A DNA stretch of 64,000 nucleotides, from contig CAYQOM010000001.1 in the NCBI GenBank assembly GCA_964419145.1, forward strand, positions 124,001 to 188,000, written 5' to 3'. Source of the stretch: UBA2336 sp964419145 (GTDB lineage: Bacteria; Bacteroidota; Bacteroidia; Cytophagales; Cyclobacteriaceae). The position numbers and the translations under genes are program-made. Below are positions 44,896 through 54,099 of this stretch, in pieces; position 1 is the first letter of the stretch; each line of letters opens with the position of its first letter. Under the pieces are notes generated by a model. That model searched no databases, was not told the origin of the DNA, and saw nothing but the letters and a program-made list of their open reading frames with translations.

Positions 44896-45306
44896 CTATC
44901 GGGCATCCATAAACGCCTGCAGAATCAACACCGCACTCACCTTATCTACATTACCTTTTACCTGTCGATCCTTCTTTTTCATGCCCCCTTCAATCATGGC
45001 GCGTTGGGCGATGGAACTTGTGAATCGCTCGTCTGCTTCATGAACCGGTTTCCCCGGAAAGGCTTCTTTTAATTTAACAATGAATTCGCGCACTAGTGGG
45101 GCCGTTGTTGAATCTTCATTTTTCAACGTTCGCGGCATACCGATCACAAAGGCTTCAACAGGTTCCCGCTTTGAATAGTTCTGTAAGTACGCTAAAAGCA
45201 TGTCGGTTGGCACCGTTTCCAGAGCTGTCGCAATAATTTTCAGGGGGTCCGTAACGGCAAGGCCGGTTCGTTTTGTCCCATAATCAATCGCAAGAATCCG
45301 GCCCAT
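44896..45306 (-). CDS. ruvX: RuvX/YqgF pre-16S rRNA nuclease
   Basis: The 136-residue RNase H-like protein has ILAIDYGTKRTGLAVTDPL at the start, VEAFVIGMPRTL, VHEADERFTSSIAQ and the last acidic residue in VDKVSAVLILQAFMD. The YqgF family processes the 5' end of 16S rRNA and was earlier taken for a Holliday junction resolvase. It lies three bases downstream of the hemerythrin-like gene on the same strand and upstream of def. Confidence 0.94.
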   Translation of the reverse strand: MGRILAIDYGTKRTGLAVTDPLKIIATALETVPTDMLLAYLQNYSKREPVEAFVIGMPRTLKNEDSTTAPLVREFIVKLKEAFPGKPVHEADERFTSSIAQRAMIEGGMKKKDRQVKGNVDKVSAVLILQAFMDAR

Positions 45307-45309
45307 GAA

Positions 45310-46065
45310 TTAATTGAAGCGGATGCGTTCAAAGAAGGCCTGCTTCACTTTGGTTTCCAGCATCATGGCTTTGGGCAGCAAAATTTCATTTTCGATCCGG
45401 GCGTGTGTAATCAGGCTTTGCTCAAAATCGCGGAGTTCGTTAAAAATCACTTTCACATGCAACGGGGCACCGGATTTAATCTCGTAATCTTTGGTGATCT
45501 TACGAATGCCCTGCATCTCATCATCGTGCGCTTCATGTTCAACGGCAAACTTCTGCACGGAGAAACGCTCCATCAACTGATATAGCCGTGTCGGAATGTA
45601 TGTTCCGTTCGATGCCCGCTCCAATGCCTTGATATAGCTAAACAGCGTATCCTCTTCTTCGTAGATGTGGTGAATGAAATCCTCGACAAAAAGCGGAAAC
45701 ACGAGTTTCAAATCGCGCTCCACATGCTGATAATCGGAGTGATTTGCCTTAAACCCATCCACCAGCCGGGCAATGTAGGGCAGCTTGTGTTTGATGAATA
45801 AGAAATGGGAATGCTTGAGGTATTCAACAATCAAATCAATGGGGTAGGAAATCAACGGAATGTCGGCCTCGCGCAAATGCGTTGGCGATTCCAGTTCACG
45901 AACAACCTGGTCAACCTTTAAACTTTTGGACAAACAAGCTTGTTCAAGGGTATGTTCCGAATACTCGTCAAACCGAATGCCGAAATAGTACAGCACGTAG
46001 GCGTGAACATAGTTCTCGTCAACGAGCTGGGCAATGCGCTTGGTTTTAAGTCCGGCTGATTCCAT
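45310..46065 (-). CDS. Hemerythrin-domain protein of the RIC/ScdA/YtfE type
   Basis: The 251-residue protein has an N-terminal region that aligns with the ScdA_N (DUF542) domain (TKRIAQLVDENYVHAYVLYY, HTLEQACLSKSLKVDQVVREL). However, the usual CCGG motif is replaced by DEYS. The rest is a four-helix hemerythrin domain with candidate di-iron ligands in LKHSHFLFIKHKLP, FIHHIYEEEDTLF, AVEHEAHDDEM and THARIENEILLP. RIC proteins repair Fe-S clusters damaged by NO or oxidants; that role is known for the family and inferred here. The ATG at 46065 gives MESAGLKTKRIAQ. Confidence 0.82.
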   Translation of the reverse strand: MESAGLKTKRIAQLVDENYVHAYVLYYFGIRFDEYSEHTLEQACLSKSLKVDQVVRELESPTHLREADIPLISYPIDLIVEYLKHSHFLFIKHKLPYIARLVDGFKANHSDYQHVERDLKLVFPLFVEDFIHHIYEEEDTLFSYIKALERASNGTYIPTRLYQLMERFSVQKFAVEHEAHDDEMQGIRKITKDYEIKSGAPLHVKVIFNELRDFEQSLITHARIENEILLPKAMMLETKVKQAFFERIRFN

Positions 46066-46215
46066 ACAAGTATCAAATATAGGGTAAAGGGTAAAAAAAC
46101 GCACCCTTTAAACCGGTTGATTTGCCAAAGTGCAGTTTTAGCCGTTTTTTACCTACCGATTCATCAAATTTTTCCAACAATTAAAAGTGATAGTCGTTAA
46201 ACCGGTACACTACTA

Positions 46216-46223
46216 TAATTTTG
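46216..46223 (+). promoter_or_regulatory. -7 box (TAATTTTG) very close to ctpA ATG
   Basis: An exact TAnnTTTG box ends five bases before the ctpA ATG. If used, transcription would start at or near the start codon, giving a leaderless mRNA. Confidence 0.45.
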
Positions 46224-46227
46224 CAGG

Positions 46228-47850
46228 ATGAGCGAACAACCTAAAAATACGCCTTACCAGATTCGGTTACCCCTTGTTTTATGTCTTGGCCTGGCTGCCG
46301 GAGTTTTCATTGGCTCCAGTTTTAATGCACAAAAACCTTCGCGGGATGTAACTAAAGACGTTCAAAAACTCCGTGAGGTGCTTACTTATATTGATACAAA
46401 ATACGTGGATGACATCACCACCGATAAATTGGTAGATGAATCGATCCGTCACCTGCTTTCCAAGCTTGATCCACATTCACACTATATCCCGGCCAGCGAT
46501 CGGGTGGCTGCCAACGAAGAACTGCGCGGAAATTTTGATGGCATTGGCGTGGAGTTCAACATCTTTCAGGACACGATTATGGTGGTAACACCACTCAGCG
46601 GTGGACCTTCAGAAAAATTAGGCATTCGGTCAGGCGATAAAATTATTAAGGTTGATGATGAAAACGTGGCGAGCATTGGTATTACCACCCAAGATGTAAT
46701 GCGGTTGCTGAAAGGCCCACGCGGGTCGGAAGTGAAAGTGACCATCCTTCGCGGAAAGCAAACATATGATTACAACATTGTTCGCGATAAAATTCCGCAG
46801 TTTTCTATCGATGTTTCCTACATGGTCGACAATGAAATCGGCTACATCAAACTCAATCGCTTTTCAGCAACTACATATGAAGAGTTCTCAAAAGCACTGA
46901 CCAAGCTGAAAGATCAGGGCATGAAAAAGCTTATCCTTGATCTTCAGGGTAACGGTGGCGGATACATGAGCATGGCGATTGATCTGGCTGATGAGTTTCT
47001 TTCAGAAGGAAAGAAAATTGTATACACCGATGGGAAAGACAAAAGGCTGAACACCAATGCGTCCTCTACCAATCGAGGCACTTTTGAAAATGGCGACTTG
47101 ATTATTTTAGTAAACGAAGGAAGCGCCTCGGCCTCTGAAATTCTTGCCGGTGCGTTGCAAGATAACGACCGTGCATTAATTGTGGGGAGAAGAACATTTG
47201 GAAAAGGGCTCGTTCAAAATCCGTTCGACTTAAGTGATGGCTCTGAATTACGTCTGACTATTTCGCGCTACTTTACACCAAGCGGGCGTTCCATTCAAAA
47301 GCCGTATGATGATGAAGAAGAATACTCGTTGGATCTGATTGAACGTTACAAGAACGGTGAGTTCTTTTCTGCTGACAGTATAAAACTGAATGATTCACTG
47401 AGATACAAAACCGCCAACGGCCGTTCCGTTTATGGCGGTGGTGGCATTATGCCCGATTATTTTGTACCACTGGATACAACCATGAACAGTCATTTTTTAA
47501 ATGCGCTGTACTCTTCGCTATCCATTTACGAGTATGCTTTTAATTACGCCCATCACAATAAGGAAACATTAGAAAGTAACGGATTTGAAACGTTCAGAAA
47601 AAACTTTGTGGTTACAGACGCGATGTTAAATGAACTGATTGCCATTGGCCAACGGAACAAGGTTAAGCCCGATTACCAGGATTTGAAGCGGAACAAAAAA
47701 ATCTTCCAGTTGCATGTAAAAGCGCAAATTGCTCGTAGGATTTGGGGTAATGATGGATTATTCCCAATCATTAACGAAACCAACGAAATCTTTTTGCAGT
47801 CGCTGAAGTTGTTTGAACGTATGCCGGAGTTAAACCGGCAGGCGATGTAA
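46228..47850 (+). CDS. C-terminal processing peptidase (S41 family)
   Basis: The 540-residue envelope protease cleaves unfolded or tagged periplasmic proteins. It has an N-terminal anchor/signal (IRLPLVLCLGLAAGVFIGSS), the helical region YIDTKYVDDITTDKLVDESI, a PDZ domain (about 95-175; GGPSEKLGIRSGDKIIKV), and the S41 core. The Ser/Lys dyad is in LVNEGSASASEILAGALQDND and RRTFGKGLVQ. A long C-terminal tail (about 390-540) follows, typical of Bacteroidota CtpA. No other ATG precedes the anchor helix. Confidence 0.93.
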   Translation: MSEQPKNTPYQIRLPLVLCLGLAAGVFIGSSFNAQKPSRDVTKDVQKLREVLTYIDTKYVDDITTDKLVDESIRHLLSKLDPHSHYIPASDRVAANEELRGNFDGIGVEFNIFQDTIMVVTPLSGGPSEKLGIRSGDKIIKVDDENVASIGITTQDVMRLLKGPRGSEVKVTILRGKQTYDYNIVRDKIPQFSIDVSYMVDNEIGYIKLNRFSATTYEEFSKALTKLKDQGMKKLILDLQGNGGGYMSMAIDLADEFLSEGKKIVYTDGKDKRLNTNASSTNRGTFENGDLIILVNEGSASASEILAGALQDNDRALIVGRRTFGKGLVQNPFDLSDGSELRLTISRYFTPSGRSIQKPYDDEEEYSLDLIERYKNGEFFSADSIKLNDSLRYKTANGRSVYGGGGIMPDYFVPLDTTMNSHFLNALYSSLSIYEYAFNYAHHNKETLESNGFETFRKNFVVTDAMLNELIAIGQRNKVKPDYQDLKRNKKIFQLHVKAQIARRIWGNDGLFPIINETNEIFLQSLKLFERMPELNRQAM

Positions 47851-47927
47851 GGTTCAAGTAATTCCTGCAATTTGTACGGCTTGTGCATTGGCTAATTTAT
47901 TAACTTAGCTGCGCTAATTTTTCCACC

Positions 47928-49124
47928 ATGTACTACTATCGCCTTGGTAACATTCCGCCCAAACGTCACACACAATTCCGGCAGCCGGATGGAAGCCTCT
48001 ATAAAGAGGAGTTGGTAAGCTCAGAAGGCTTTTCAGGTATTTATTCCAACCTGTATCACATCCATCCGCCCACGCGCATCAAGGCCTTGAAAGATCCGGT
48101 GAAGTATGGTCCTGAGATTGTGAACGATTATGCCCTGCGGCAAACACACCTCAACACCTCAAAAGTTACCACCACCGGAAATGATTTTCTGGATGCACGT
48201 AAAGTATTGCTGAAAAATAATGATTGCTCCATTTCCATCTGCTCGCCCAAACAACGCAAAATGGATTACTTCTATAAAAATGCGGAAGGTGATGAAGTGA
48301 TTTACATTCATGATGGAAAGGGTGTGTTGATCTCCCCTTTCGGTAAACTCGAAATCCGTCAGGGCGACTACGTAGTTATTCCACGCACCGTAATCTATAA
48401 ACTTGAATTTGAGGAAGGCCCGTTGCGTTTATTGATTGTTGAATCGGCTTCACCGGTTGAAACCGTAAAACGTTATCGCAATGAATTAGGTCAGCTATTG
48501 GAACATTCTCCTTACTGCGAACGCGACATCCGTCCACCACACGAACTCATTACCGATGCCAGTCGCGGGGAATTTTTAATGAAGATTAAAAAGCAAGGTT
48601 ACCTGCACCAATACGTGTATGATTTCAGTCCGCTGGATTTGGTTGGCTGGGATGGCTTCCTATGGCCGTATGCCTTTTCCATTCACGACTTTGAACCCAT
48701 CACCGGACGCATTCATCAACCGCCCCCGGTACATCAAACCTTTCAGGCACACAACTTTGTAATTTGTTCGTTTGTGCCGCGGTTGTTTGATTATCATCCA
48801 CAAGCCATTCCTGCTCCGTATAACCACAGCAACATCGACAGCGATGAAGTGTTGTATTATGCGGAAGGAAATTTCATGAGCAGAAGAGGGATTGACCGTG
48901 GATCATTCACTTTACACCCCGGAGGTCTACCACACGGCCCACATCCGGGCACGGTTGAAAAAAGCATTGGTGCAAAAGAGACACATGAATTGGCCGTAAT
49001 GATTGACACATTTAAGCCACTGTACCTGACTACTGATGCACTGGAGTTTTTAGATAAGAATTATCCGATGAGCTGGACGGATAACGATCCGAACGTGCCG
49101 TACAACGAGATTAATACACCGTAA
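47928..49124 (+). CDS. hmgA: Homogentisate 1,2-dioxygenase
   Basis: This Fe(II) enzyme opens the homogentisate ring to maleylacetoacetate in tyrosine breakdown. The 398-residue protein starts YYYRLGNIPPKRHTQFRQPD and has the cupin-like active site: PVHQTFQAHNFVICSFVPR, YNHSNIDSDEVLYY (His and Glu iron ligands) and LHPGGLPHGPHPG (third His). It is slightly shorter than the human enzyme (445). Neighbouring Tyr-degradation genes (hppD, fahA) are not in the window. It has its own terminator. Confidence 0.92.
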   Translation: MYYYRLGNIPPKRHTQFRQPDGSLYKEELVSSEGFSGIYSNLYHIHPPTRIKALKDPVKYGPEIVNDYALRQTHLNTSKVTTTGNDFLDARKVLLKNNDCSISICSPKQRKMDYFYKNAEGDEVIYIHDGKGVLISPFGKLEIRQGDYVVIPRTVIYKLEFEEGPLRLLIVESASPVETVKRYRNELGQLLEHSPYCERDIRPPHELITDASRGEFLMKIKKQGYLHQYVYDFSPLDLVGWDGFLWPYAFSIHDFEPITGRIHQPPPVHQTFQAHNFVICSFVPRLFDYHPQAIPAPYNHSNIDSDEVLYYAEGNFMSRRGIDRGSFTLHPGGLPHGPHPGTVEKSIGAKETHELAVMIDTFKPLYLTTDALEFLDKNYPMSWTDNDPNVPYNEINTP

Positions 49125-49130
49125 AAAAGA

Positions 49131-49153
49131 AGGGGCTCAGGCCCCTATTTTTT
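49131..49153 (+). terminator. Terminator after hmgA
   Basis: AGGGGC (49131-49136) pairs with GCCCCT (49141-49146) around a 4-base loop, followed by a T run. The 110 bases that follow show no gene. Confidence 0.9.
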
Positions 49154-49263
49154 GTCCCTTGCCTACCCAAAAATAAATCATTGATCCAACGATTCTGTAC
49201 CTCTGGGCATACCAAGTGCCAATGTCATAGTTGCAAAGTTTAAGCTGTATCGGTTGTTTCGTC

Positions 49264-49303
49264 AGGTAAACGACTTTTTAAAATTCGGGACTGTTTACCT
49301 TTG
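49264..49303 (+). promoter_or_regulatory. Promoter box and inverted repeat upstream of the peroxiredoxin-like gene
   Basis: TACCTTTG (49296-49303) is an exact -7 box 22 bases before the start codon. AGGTAAAC (49264-49271) and GTTTACCT (49293-49300) form an exact inverted repeat whose right arm overlaps the box, a plausible operator. Confidence 0.5.
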
Positions 49304-49324
49304 TGATCTGAAATTATTAAAACC

Positions 49325-49924
49325 ATGAGATTAATAACAGCACTAGCCCTTATTTTTTCAACGCTGGCCGTTTACGCTCAATTACCGGAAAAGGCGGAAG
49401 ATGTCAGCCCGTTGCTGATAGGCGAAAAAATACCGGAAACACAGGTTTTAACCATTGATGGAAAGCCTACTTCAACAAGTGATTTGTTCAAGACAGGTAA
49501 AACAATCGTCATTTTCTATCGGGGCGGTTGGTGCCCGTATTGCAATACACACTTAAATGAAGTCGGTCAGATTGAATCAGACCTGCGTGCCTTGGGATAT
49601 ACGATTATAGCCATCAGTCCGGATGCGCCCGAAAACCTGAAGAAGAGCATTGATAATAATAAATTAACGTACACATTGGTGTCGGACAAAACGGGTGCGC
49701 TTGCAAGCGCGATGGGCATTGCCTTTAAAGCGCCTCAACCCTACGAGAAATTACTTACACCCAATCAAGGTGAAGGAGCAGAACTGCACTTACCTGTGCC
49801 GGCAGTATTTCTGGTAAATGAAGAAGGTGAGATCTTGTTTGAGTATATCAACCCGAATTACAAGAAGAGAATCAGTGGCGAGTTGTTGCTTTCAACTGCA
49901 AAGGTTTTTGCAAAGAAAGATTAA
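49325..49924 (+). CDS. Exported peroxiredoxin-like (AhpC/TSA) protein
   Basis: The 199-residue thioredoxin-fold protein has a signal peptide (ITALALIFSTLAVYAQ) and the redox centre FYRGGWCPYCNTHLNEV (CxxC at about 62-65). The helical insert GYTIIAISPDAPENLKKS and the later VPAVFLVNEEGEILFEYIN complete the fold. The CPYC pair resembles thiol oxidoreductases more than typical 2-Cys peroxiredoxins. It probably handles peroxides or disulfides in the periplasm; partner proteins are not evident. Confidence 0.85.
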   Translation: MRLITALALIFSTLAVYAQLPEKAEDVSPLLIGEKIPETQVLTIDGKPTSTSDLFKTGKTIVIFYRGGWCPYCNTHLNEVGQIESDLRALGYTIIAISPDAPENLKKSIDNNKLTYTLVSDKTGALASAMGIAFKAPQPYEKLLTPNQGEGAELHLPVPAVFLVNEEGEILFEYINPNYKKRISGELLLSTAKVFAKKD

Positions 49925-49927
49925 AAT

Positions 49928-50527
49928 CTATTTAGACCCCAGCACCCAGTTTTCAATCACATTTGGATACCAGGCATATTCCAGTTGATGGACCTTGTTT
50001 GCAATGGCTTCAGGTGTATCATCCGGCATCACCGGACAAATAGCTTTGAATAAAATGCGGCCTTCATCGTACTGTTCATTCACTTCATGGATGGTGATAC
50101 CGGTTTCGGTTTCACCGGCAGCTTTAACCGCTTCATGCACCTTGGCGCCATACATGCCCTTGCCTCCAAACTTGGGTAATAATGCCGGATGGATATTGAT
50201 GATTTTTCCCGGATATGTGCGGATCAGGTTTTCAGGAATCAGCCAAAGAAAACCAGCCAGAACAACATGTGTTATTTGCTTTTCCTTCAACCAATTCACC
50301 ACCTCATCAGTTTCCCGAAATTGCTTACGATTAAAAACCATGGTTGGAACTTCATGGTTTGCCGCACGCACCAGGGCATAAGCCTCCGCATTATTTGATA
50401 AAAGTCCAGCAACAGAAATTTGCTGATGATTCTTGAAGAACTTAAAAATCTCCTCGGCATTGGTTCCACTGCCCGAAGCGAAGATGACTAATCGATATGT
50501 CGATGTATTCAGTTGAGTCACACGCAC
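49928..50527 (-). CDS. purN: Phosphoribosylglycinamide formyltransferase
   Basis: PurN adds a formyl group from 10-formyl-THF to GAR in purine synthesis. The 199-residue protein has the ribonucleotide loop FASGSGTNAEEIF, the catalytic Asn/His in IINIHPALLPKFGGKGMYG and the catalytic Asp region NEQYDEGRILFKA. No ATG precedes the conserved start; GTG at 50527 or 50521 is likely. It converges on the peroxiredoxin-like gene and lies 21 bases downstream of ubiA. Confidence 0.93.
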   Translation of the reverse strand: MRVTQLNTSTYRLVIFASGSGTNAEEIFKFFKNHQQISVAGLLSNNAEAYALVRAANHEVPTMVFNRKQFRETDEVVNWLKEKQITHVVLAGFLWLIPENLIRTYPGKIINIHPALLPKFGGKGMYGAKVHEAVKAAGETETGITIHEVNEQYDEGRILFKAICPVMPDDTPEAIANKVHQLEYAWYPNVIENWVLGSK

Positions 50528-50548
50528 CTATTTAAACATTTAAACACA

Positions 50549-51394
50549 TCACACAATCGCCATACTTAAAATACCCAACAACATAATCACTTTACAAAAA
50601 CTGCTTAGCCAGGAGTAATCCTTTTTTGTATCGGCCTTTACCAGTTGTGCCACCAACCAGGCTAATGGTACAAAGAGCAGCATTAAAAAATAAATTACCT
50701 GCAGCTTTACATAAAGCTGGTTGATGAGCAACACGGCTACACCAAAAAAACCAATAATCACATACAGCAAATTTTTTGTTTTGCGAATGCCCCACACAAT
50801 GGGAATGGTTTTGCAGCCGTATGTATTATCGCCTTTCAAGTCTTCCATGTCTTTAATGATTTCACGGACCAACGTCATGAAAAAAGCAAACACGGCATAC
50901 ACGATAACAAGCGGATTGAACACGTCATATAAAATATTAAGTACCCCGATTGAAAGACCCGTTAGCAGAGCAACTGCAAAATTGCCTACAAATGGAAGTC
51001 GCTTGAGCAGGTTGGAATAAAACCACAGCAACGAAACCGAAAAAATATTAATGGCCACAATCCACCACGAAACAAAAACCGCCAATCCGATACCGACAAC
51101 CGATAATAACCCATGTAACAAAATAGCATGTCGTCTGGGAACACTTCTGCCTACCACCACACGGTTGGGATTGTTCACCAGGTCAATCTTAACATCGTAA
51201 TAATCATTAATGACATACCCACCAGCAGCAATCAGCGCAGATGAAGCGCACAGCAACAGTAAACGCCAATCTGTAAAAATATCCGCTTTGAGCAGAAACC
51301 AGGCCGTGAAGTACTGGGCAAATACCAATATCAGCAGGTTCCACGTGCGGGTAAGCCTGAAAAGTGCGGTGATGATTTTTTTGCTGATACGCAT
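50549..51394 (-). CDS. UbiA family prenyltransferase
   Basis: The 281-residue membrane protein has eight or nine hydrophobic helices and both prenyl-diphosphate Mg2+-binding motifs: NDYYDVKIDLVNNPNRVV (NDxxDxxxD, ~66) and EIIKDMEDLKGD (~170). The family attaches a prenyl chain to an acceptor. In Bacteroidota close relatives are usually called geranylgeranylglycerol-phosphate geranylgeranyltransferases, but menaquinone or heme O roles cannot be ruled out by motif alone. ATG 51394 (MRISKKIITALFRLTRTWNL) was chosen over an upstream extension. Confidence 0.85.
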   Translation of the reverse strand: MRISKKIITALFRLTRTWNLLILVFAQYFTAWFLLKADIFTDWRLLLLCASSALIAAGGYVINDYYDVKIDLVNNPNRVVVGRSVPRRHAILLHGLLSVVGIGLAVFVSWWIVAINIFSVSLLWFYSNLLKRLPFVGNFAVALLTGLSIGVLNILYDVFNPLVIVYAVFAFFMTLVREIIKDMEDLKGDNTYGCKTIPIVWGIRKTKNLLYVIIGFFGVAVLLINQLYVKLQVIYFLMLLFVPLAWLVAQLVKADTKKDYSWLSSFCKVIMLLGILSMAIV

Positions 51395-51475
51395 GGCAAG
51401 GGTTGGGCAAAAGTACAAACAAGCGTTTGAAGTTCCGCCCTCCCTTGTGTGCGCTTTCGGTACAAATAAAAAGAA

Positions 51476-51591
51476 GTCATCTCAAAATTAAATACACCCA
51501 ATGCCAGGTTGAGCCTGTCGAAACCGATTTGGTAACTCGAAATAGCCTTCGACAAGCTCAGGCTGACATTGAAACTGATTTTTGAGATGAC
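51476..51591. repeat. Nested inverted repeat (REP-like) upstream of ubiA
   Basis: The inner 24-base arms (51499-51522 with 51548-51571) match at 20 of 24 positions and include GAGCCTGTCGAA and TTCGACAAGCTC. The outer 12-base arms (51476-51487 with 51580-51591) are perfect. The loop is 25 bases. The sequence is of the type found dispersed between genes in many bacteria. It fills most of the 203-base gap between ubiA and the TonB receptor end. Confidence 0.75.
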
Positions 51592-51597
51592 CTCTAA

Positions 51598-54036
51598 TTA
51601 AAACCGTGCACTTACCATCACCATAAAATGCCTGCCGGCCTGCGGGTAGAAATAATTCTCCCGAAACTCCTCGCCTCCGCCCAAGTATCCCCAGGTATAG
51701 CCGTTCGACTCATACGCCACATCCAATACATTGTTCGCCAACAGGTTTAACCGGAGTTCTTTCATAAACTTCGGAGTGAAGGCATACGACACCCGCACAT
51801 CGTTGGTTAGGTAGGCATCCAACTGCCGCGATGAATTGGATGTGTTATCCATAAATTGACGACCCACGTATTTGGTGAGCAGAGAAATTTCCGCAGCCTT
51901 GGTGGGCATGTACCGAAACACAGAACCTGCAATGATATTTGGCGAGAATGAAATATCCGTATTGCGAAACGTTCGGGTAATCACATTGAACTCGTCAAAG
52001 TCTACTCCATAATCGTACAATATTTCAGAAAACTCCTCGATCTTATTTCTGCTCAACGTCAGGTTTGCATCCCAAGCCAATTTTTCGGAAAGTTTTATGG
52101 AACCATCAACTTCAATACCCAACCGGTAACTTCTATCCACGTTGGTGCGAATGGCAGCGCCCACATCGTTCAAGGCCCCGGTAAGTACCAATTGATCTTG
52201 GTAGTTCATCCAGTATACATTTACATTCAGCATGGTCCGGTCGGATTGCTTTCTGAATCCCGCTTCCAGGTTTCCCAACGTCTCATGCTTCGGAGTTAGG
52301 TTTTGCGGATTGTCGATAAAATCCTTTCGTACGGGTTCGCGATTGGCCACCGCATACGAAGCATATACACTTTGTCCCGATCCCAAATCATAAGTCATAC
52401 CGAACTTCGGGTTGAAAAAGGAATACTGCACATCTACATCAAATTCATTTTGCCGGTTGTCGTTACCGGCTGTCTGATAGCCGATGTTCCGGTACTGCAA
52501 ATCCAAAAAACCATTCAGGGCAGACGTGAACTGGTAGTTGCCTTTCAGGTAAACGGTGAAGTCCAGCTTCGTTGCATCATTGTAGTAGTAGTTATAATCT
52601 TTCGGAACGGTGGTTACCTGCGCCCAGATGATCTCTCCGAAATGCCGACCGTCATACCGGTTCCACGCACCACCCAGAACCGCGTTCAATTTATTTTTTT
52701 CCAACTGAAGCGAGTATGTAAATCCATAGAAATCATTGTCGAGCCAACGCCTGCGGATTATATCGCTGCTGCGGATCACTGAATCACCGATATTAATATT
52801 GCCTAGTCCATAATTATCGAAGTCATCGTTATGGCGATATTCTTCATAAAAGCCCCTGCCATACGTATAATGAAGCGCAACATTTCCCGTAAGCTCATTG
52901 GCAAACCGATGTGAGGTATGCAACTGATAATGATCCTGCGCATAATCATCTACCTGGTTATCGTACGTGTAAATGTTAAACGTGCGGCTGTTGGAGTTGA
53001 GCAGCAATTGGGTTTGCTCGTCATTCCATCCTTCATTGGAGGCTGTGACCAACATCGCTTCGGTATCATTGTTCAAGCGTGATTCGGGCACACCGTACCA
53101 ACTTTGATAGGTAACTTCATTCCCGCCAAAAACAATGGCTTTCACCATCGTTTTTCTGGAGTAATACCCTCCTGAAAAATAATAGGATGACAAATCGGAA
53201 GAAGCGCGATCAATAAATCCATCAGAACTGATTTTTGACACACGGCCATCAAAAGCCCAGCGATCACCAATCAACCCCGTTCCAAAACCTAACGTATTTC
53301 GCCAGGTATTAAACGAACCAAATGAATGTACGTATTCAGCATAAGGTTCATCAGCCAGCGGATTGGTTTGAATGTTGATGCTCGCGCCAAACGCACCCGG
53401 GCCATTGGTGGATGTACCCACGCCACGCTGTACCTGAATGCTTTGTGTGGAAGAAGAAATGTCCGGAATGTTTACCCAAAATACGCCTTGTGATTCGCTG
53501 TCGTTGTATGGAATGCCGTTCAGCGTAACATTTATTCGCGTGGCATCGCTTCCGCGGATGTTGATGCCGGTGTAACCCACTCCGTTTCCCGCATCGGAAG
53601 TGGTGACCACCGATGGCGACCAATTTAATTGTATGGGTAAATCCTGACCGAAGTTTTGCTTGCGCAACGTTTGCTTATCGACTGTACTATACGTAGTTGG
53701 TGTTTTTTCACCCGCGCGCGTAGCCGATACAATTATTTCATCGGTGAGTGTTGTACTCTCTTCCAGCAAAATGTCATTCACTCCTGATGAAAGTGTAACC
53801 CGTTTGGTTTTGTATCCGACAAACCGGATTTCAGCTTCATAGCTTCGCGCATCTGTAAACTGAAAAGCGCCTGCCACATCAGTTACGGTGATCTTTCTCT
53901 CCTGCGTTAACGTAACCGTAGCGCCACTTAAAGGCTCATTTGTTCGCGCATCGCGCACCACACCCTGCAACTGGTTTTGTGCCAGCGTAGCCAATGGTAA
54001 CAGCAGCAGTGCTGTCCACATTAATTTGTTAAACAT
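51598..54036 (-). CDS. TonB-dependent receptor, probable thiamine-compound transporter
   Basis: The 812-residue outer-membrane transporter has a signal peptide (LLPLATLAQ), a carboxypeptidase-regulatory-like domain (about 20-95), and a plug with EIIVSATRAGEKTPTTYSTV and INIRGSDATRINVTLNGIPYN. A ~600-residue barrel ends AGRHFMVMVSARF. A TPP riboswitch lies directly upstream, so uptake of thiamine or a precursor is strongly implied. Thiamine-regulated TonB receptors of this kind are known as a predicted class. The usual partners (PnuT and a thiamine kinase) are not next to it; ubiA follows. Confidence 0.9.
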   Translation of the reverse strand: MFNKLMWTALLLLPLATLAQNQLQGVVRDARTNEPLSGATVTLTQERKITVTDVAGAFQFTDARSYEAEIRFVGYKTKRVTLSSGVNDILLEESTTLTDEIIVSATRAGEKTPTTYSTVDKQTLRKQNFGQDLPIQLNWSPSVVTTSDAGNGVGYTGINIRGSDATRINVTLNGIPYNDSESQGVFWVNIPDISSSTQSIQVQRGVGTSTNGPGAFGASINIQTNPLADEPYAEYVHSFGSFNTWRNTLGFGTGLIGDRWAFDGRVSKISSDGFIDRASSDLSSYYFSGGYYSRKTMVKAIVFGGNEVTYQSWYGVPESRLNNDTEAMLVTASNEGWNDEQTQLLLNSNSRTFNIYTYDNQVDDYAQDHYQLHTSHRFANELTGNVALHYTYGRGFYEEYRHNDDFDNYGLGNINIGDSVIRSSDIIRRRWLDNDFYGFTYSLQLEKNKLNAVLGGAWNRYDGRHFGEIIWAQVTTVPKDYNYYYNDATKLDFTVYLKGNYQFTSALNGFLDLQYRNIGYQTAGNDNRQNEFDVDVQYSFFNPKFGMTYDLGSGQSVYASYAVANREPVRKDFIDNPQNLTPKHETLGNLEAGFRKQSDRTMLNVNVYWMNYQDQLVLTGALNDVGAAIRTNVDRSYRLGIEVDGSIKLSEKLAWDANLTLSRNKIEEFSEILYDYGVDFDEFNVITRTFRNTDISFSPNIIAGSVFRYMPTKAAEISLLTKYVGRQFMDNTSNSSRQLDAYLTNDVRVSYAFTPKFMKELRLNLLANNVLDVAYESNGYTWGYLGGGEEFRENYFYPQAGRHFMVMVSARF

Positions 54037-54048
54037 TTTCTTAATTTG

Positions 54049-54079
54049 TTAAAACCCGCACGTGCAGAAGGGGCTGCAC
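54049..54079 (-). terminator. Expression-platform hairpin of the TPP riboswitch
   Basis: On the minus strand GTGCAG (54079-54074) pairs with CTGCAC (54067-54062) around CCCCTT, followed by a G-rich stretch and TTTT. The loop CCCCTT is complementary to AAGGGG at the 5' side of the riboswitch (54174-54169), so the two may compete. Confidence 0.5.
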
Positions 54080-54099
54080 CATGCTTACAAGTTTCACTT

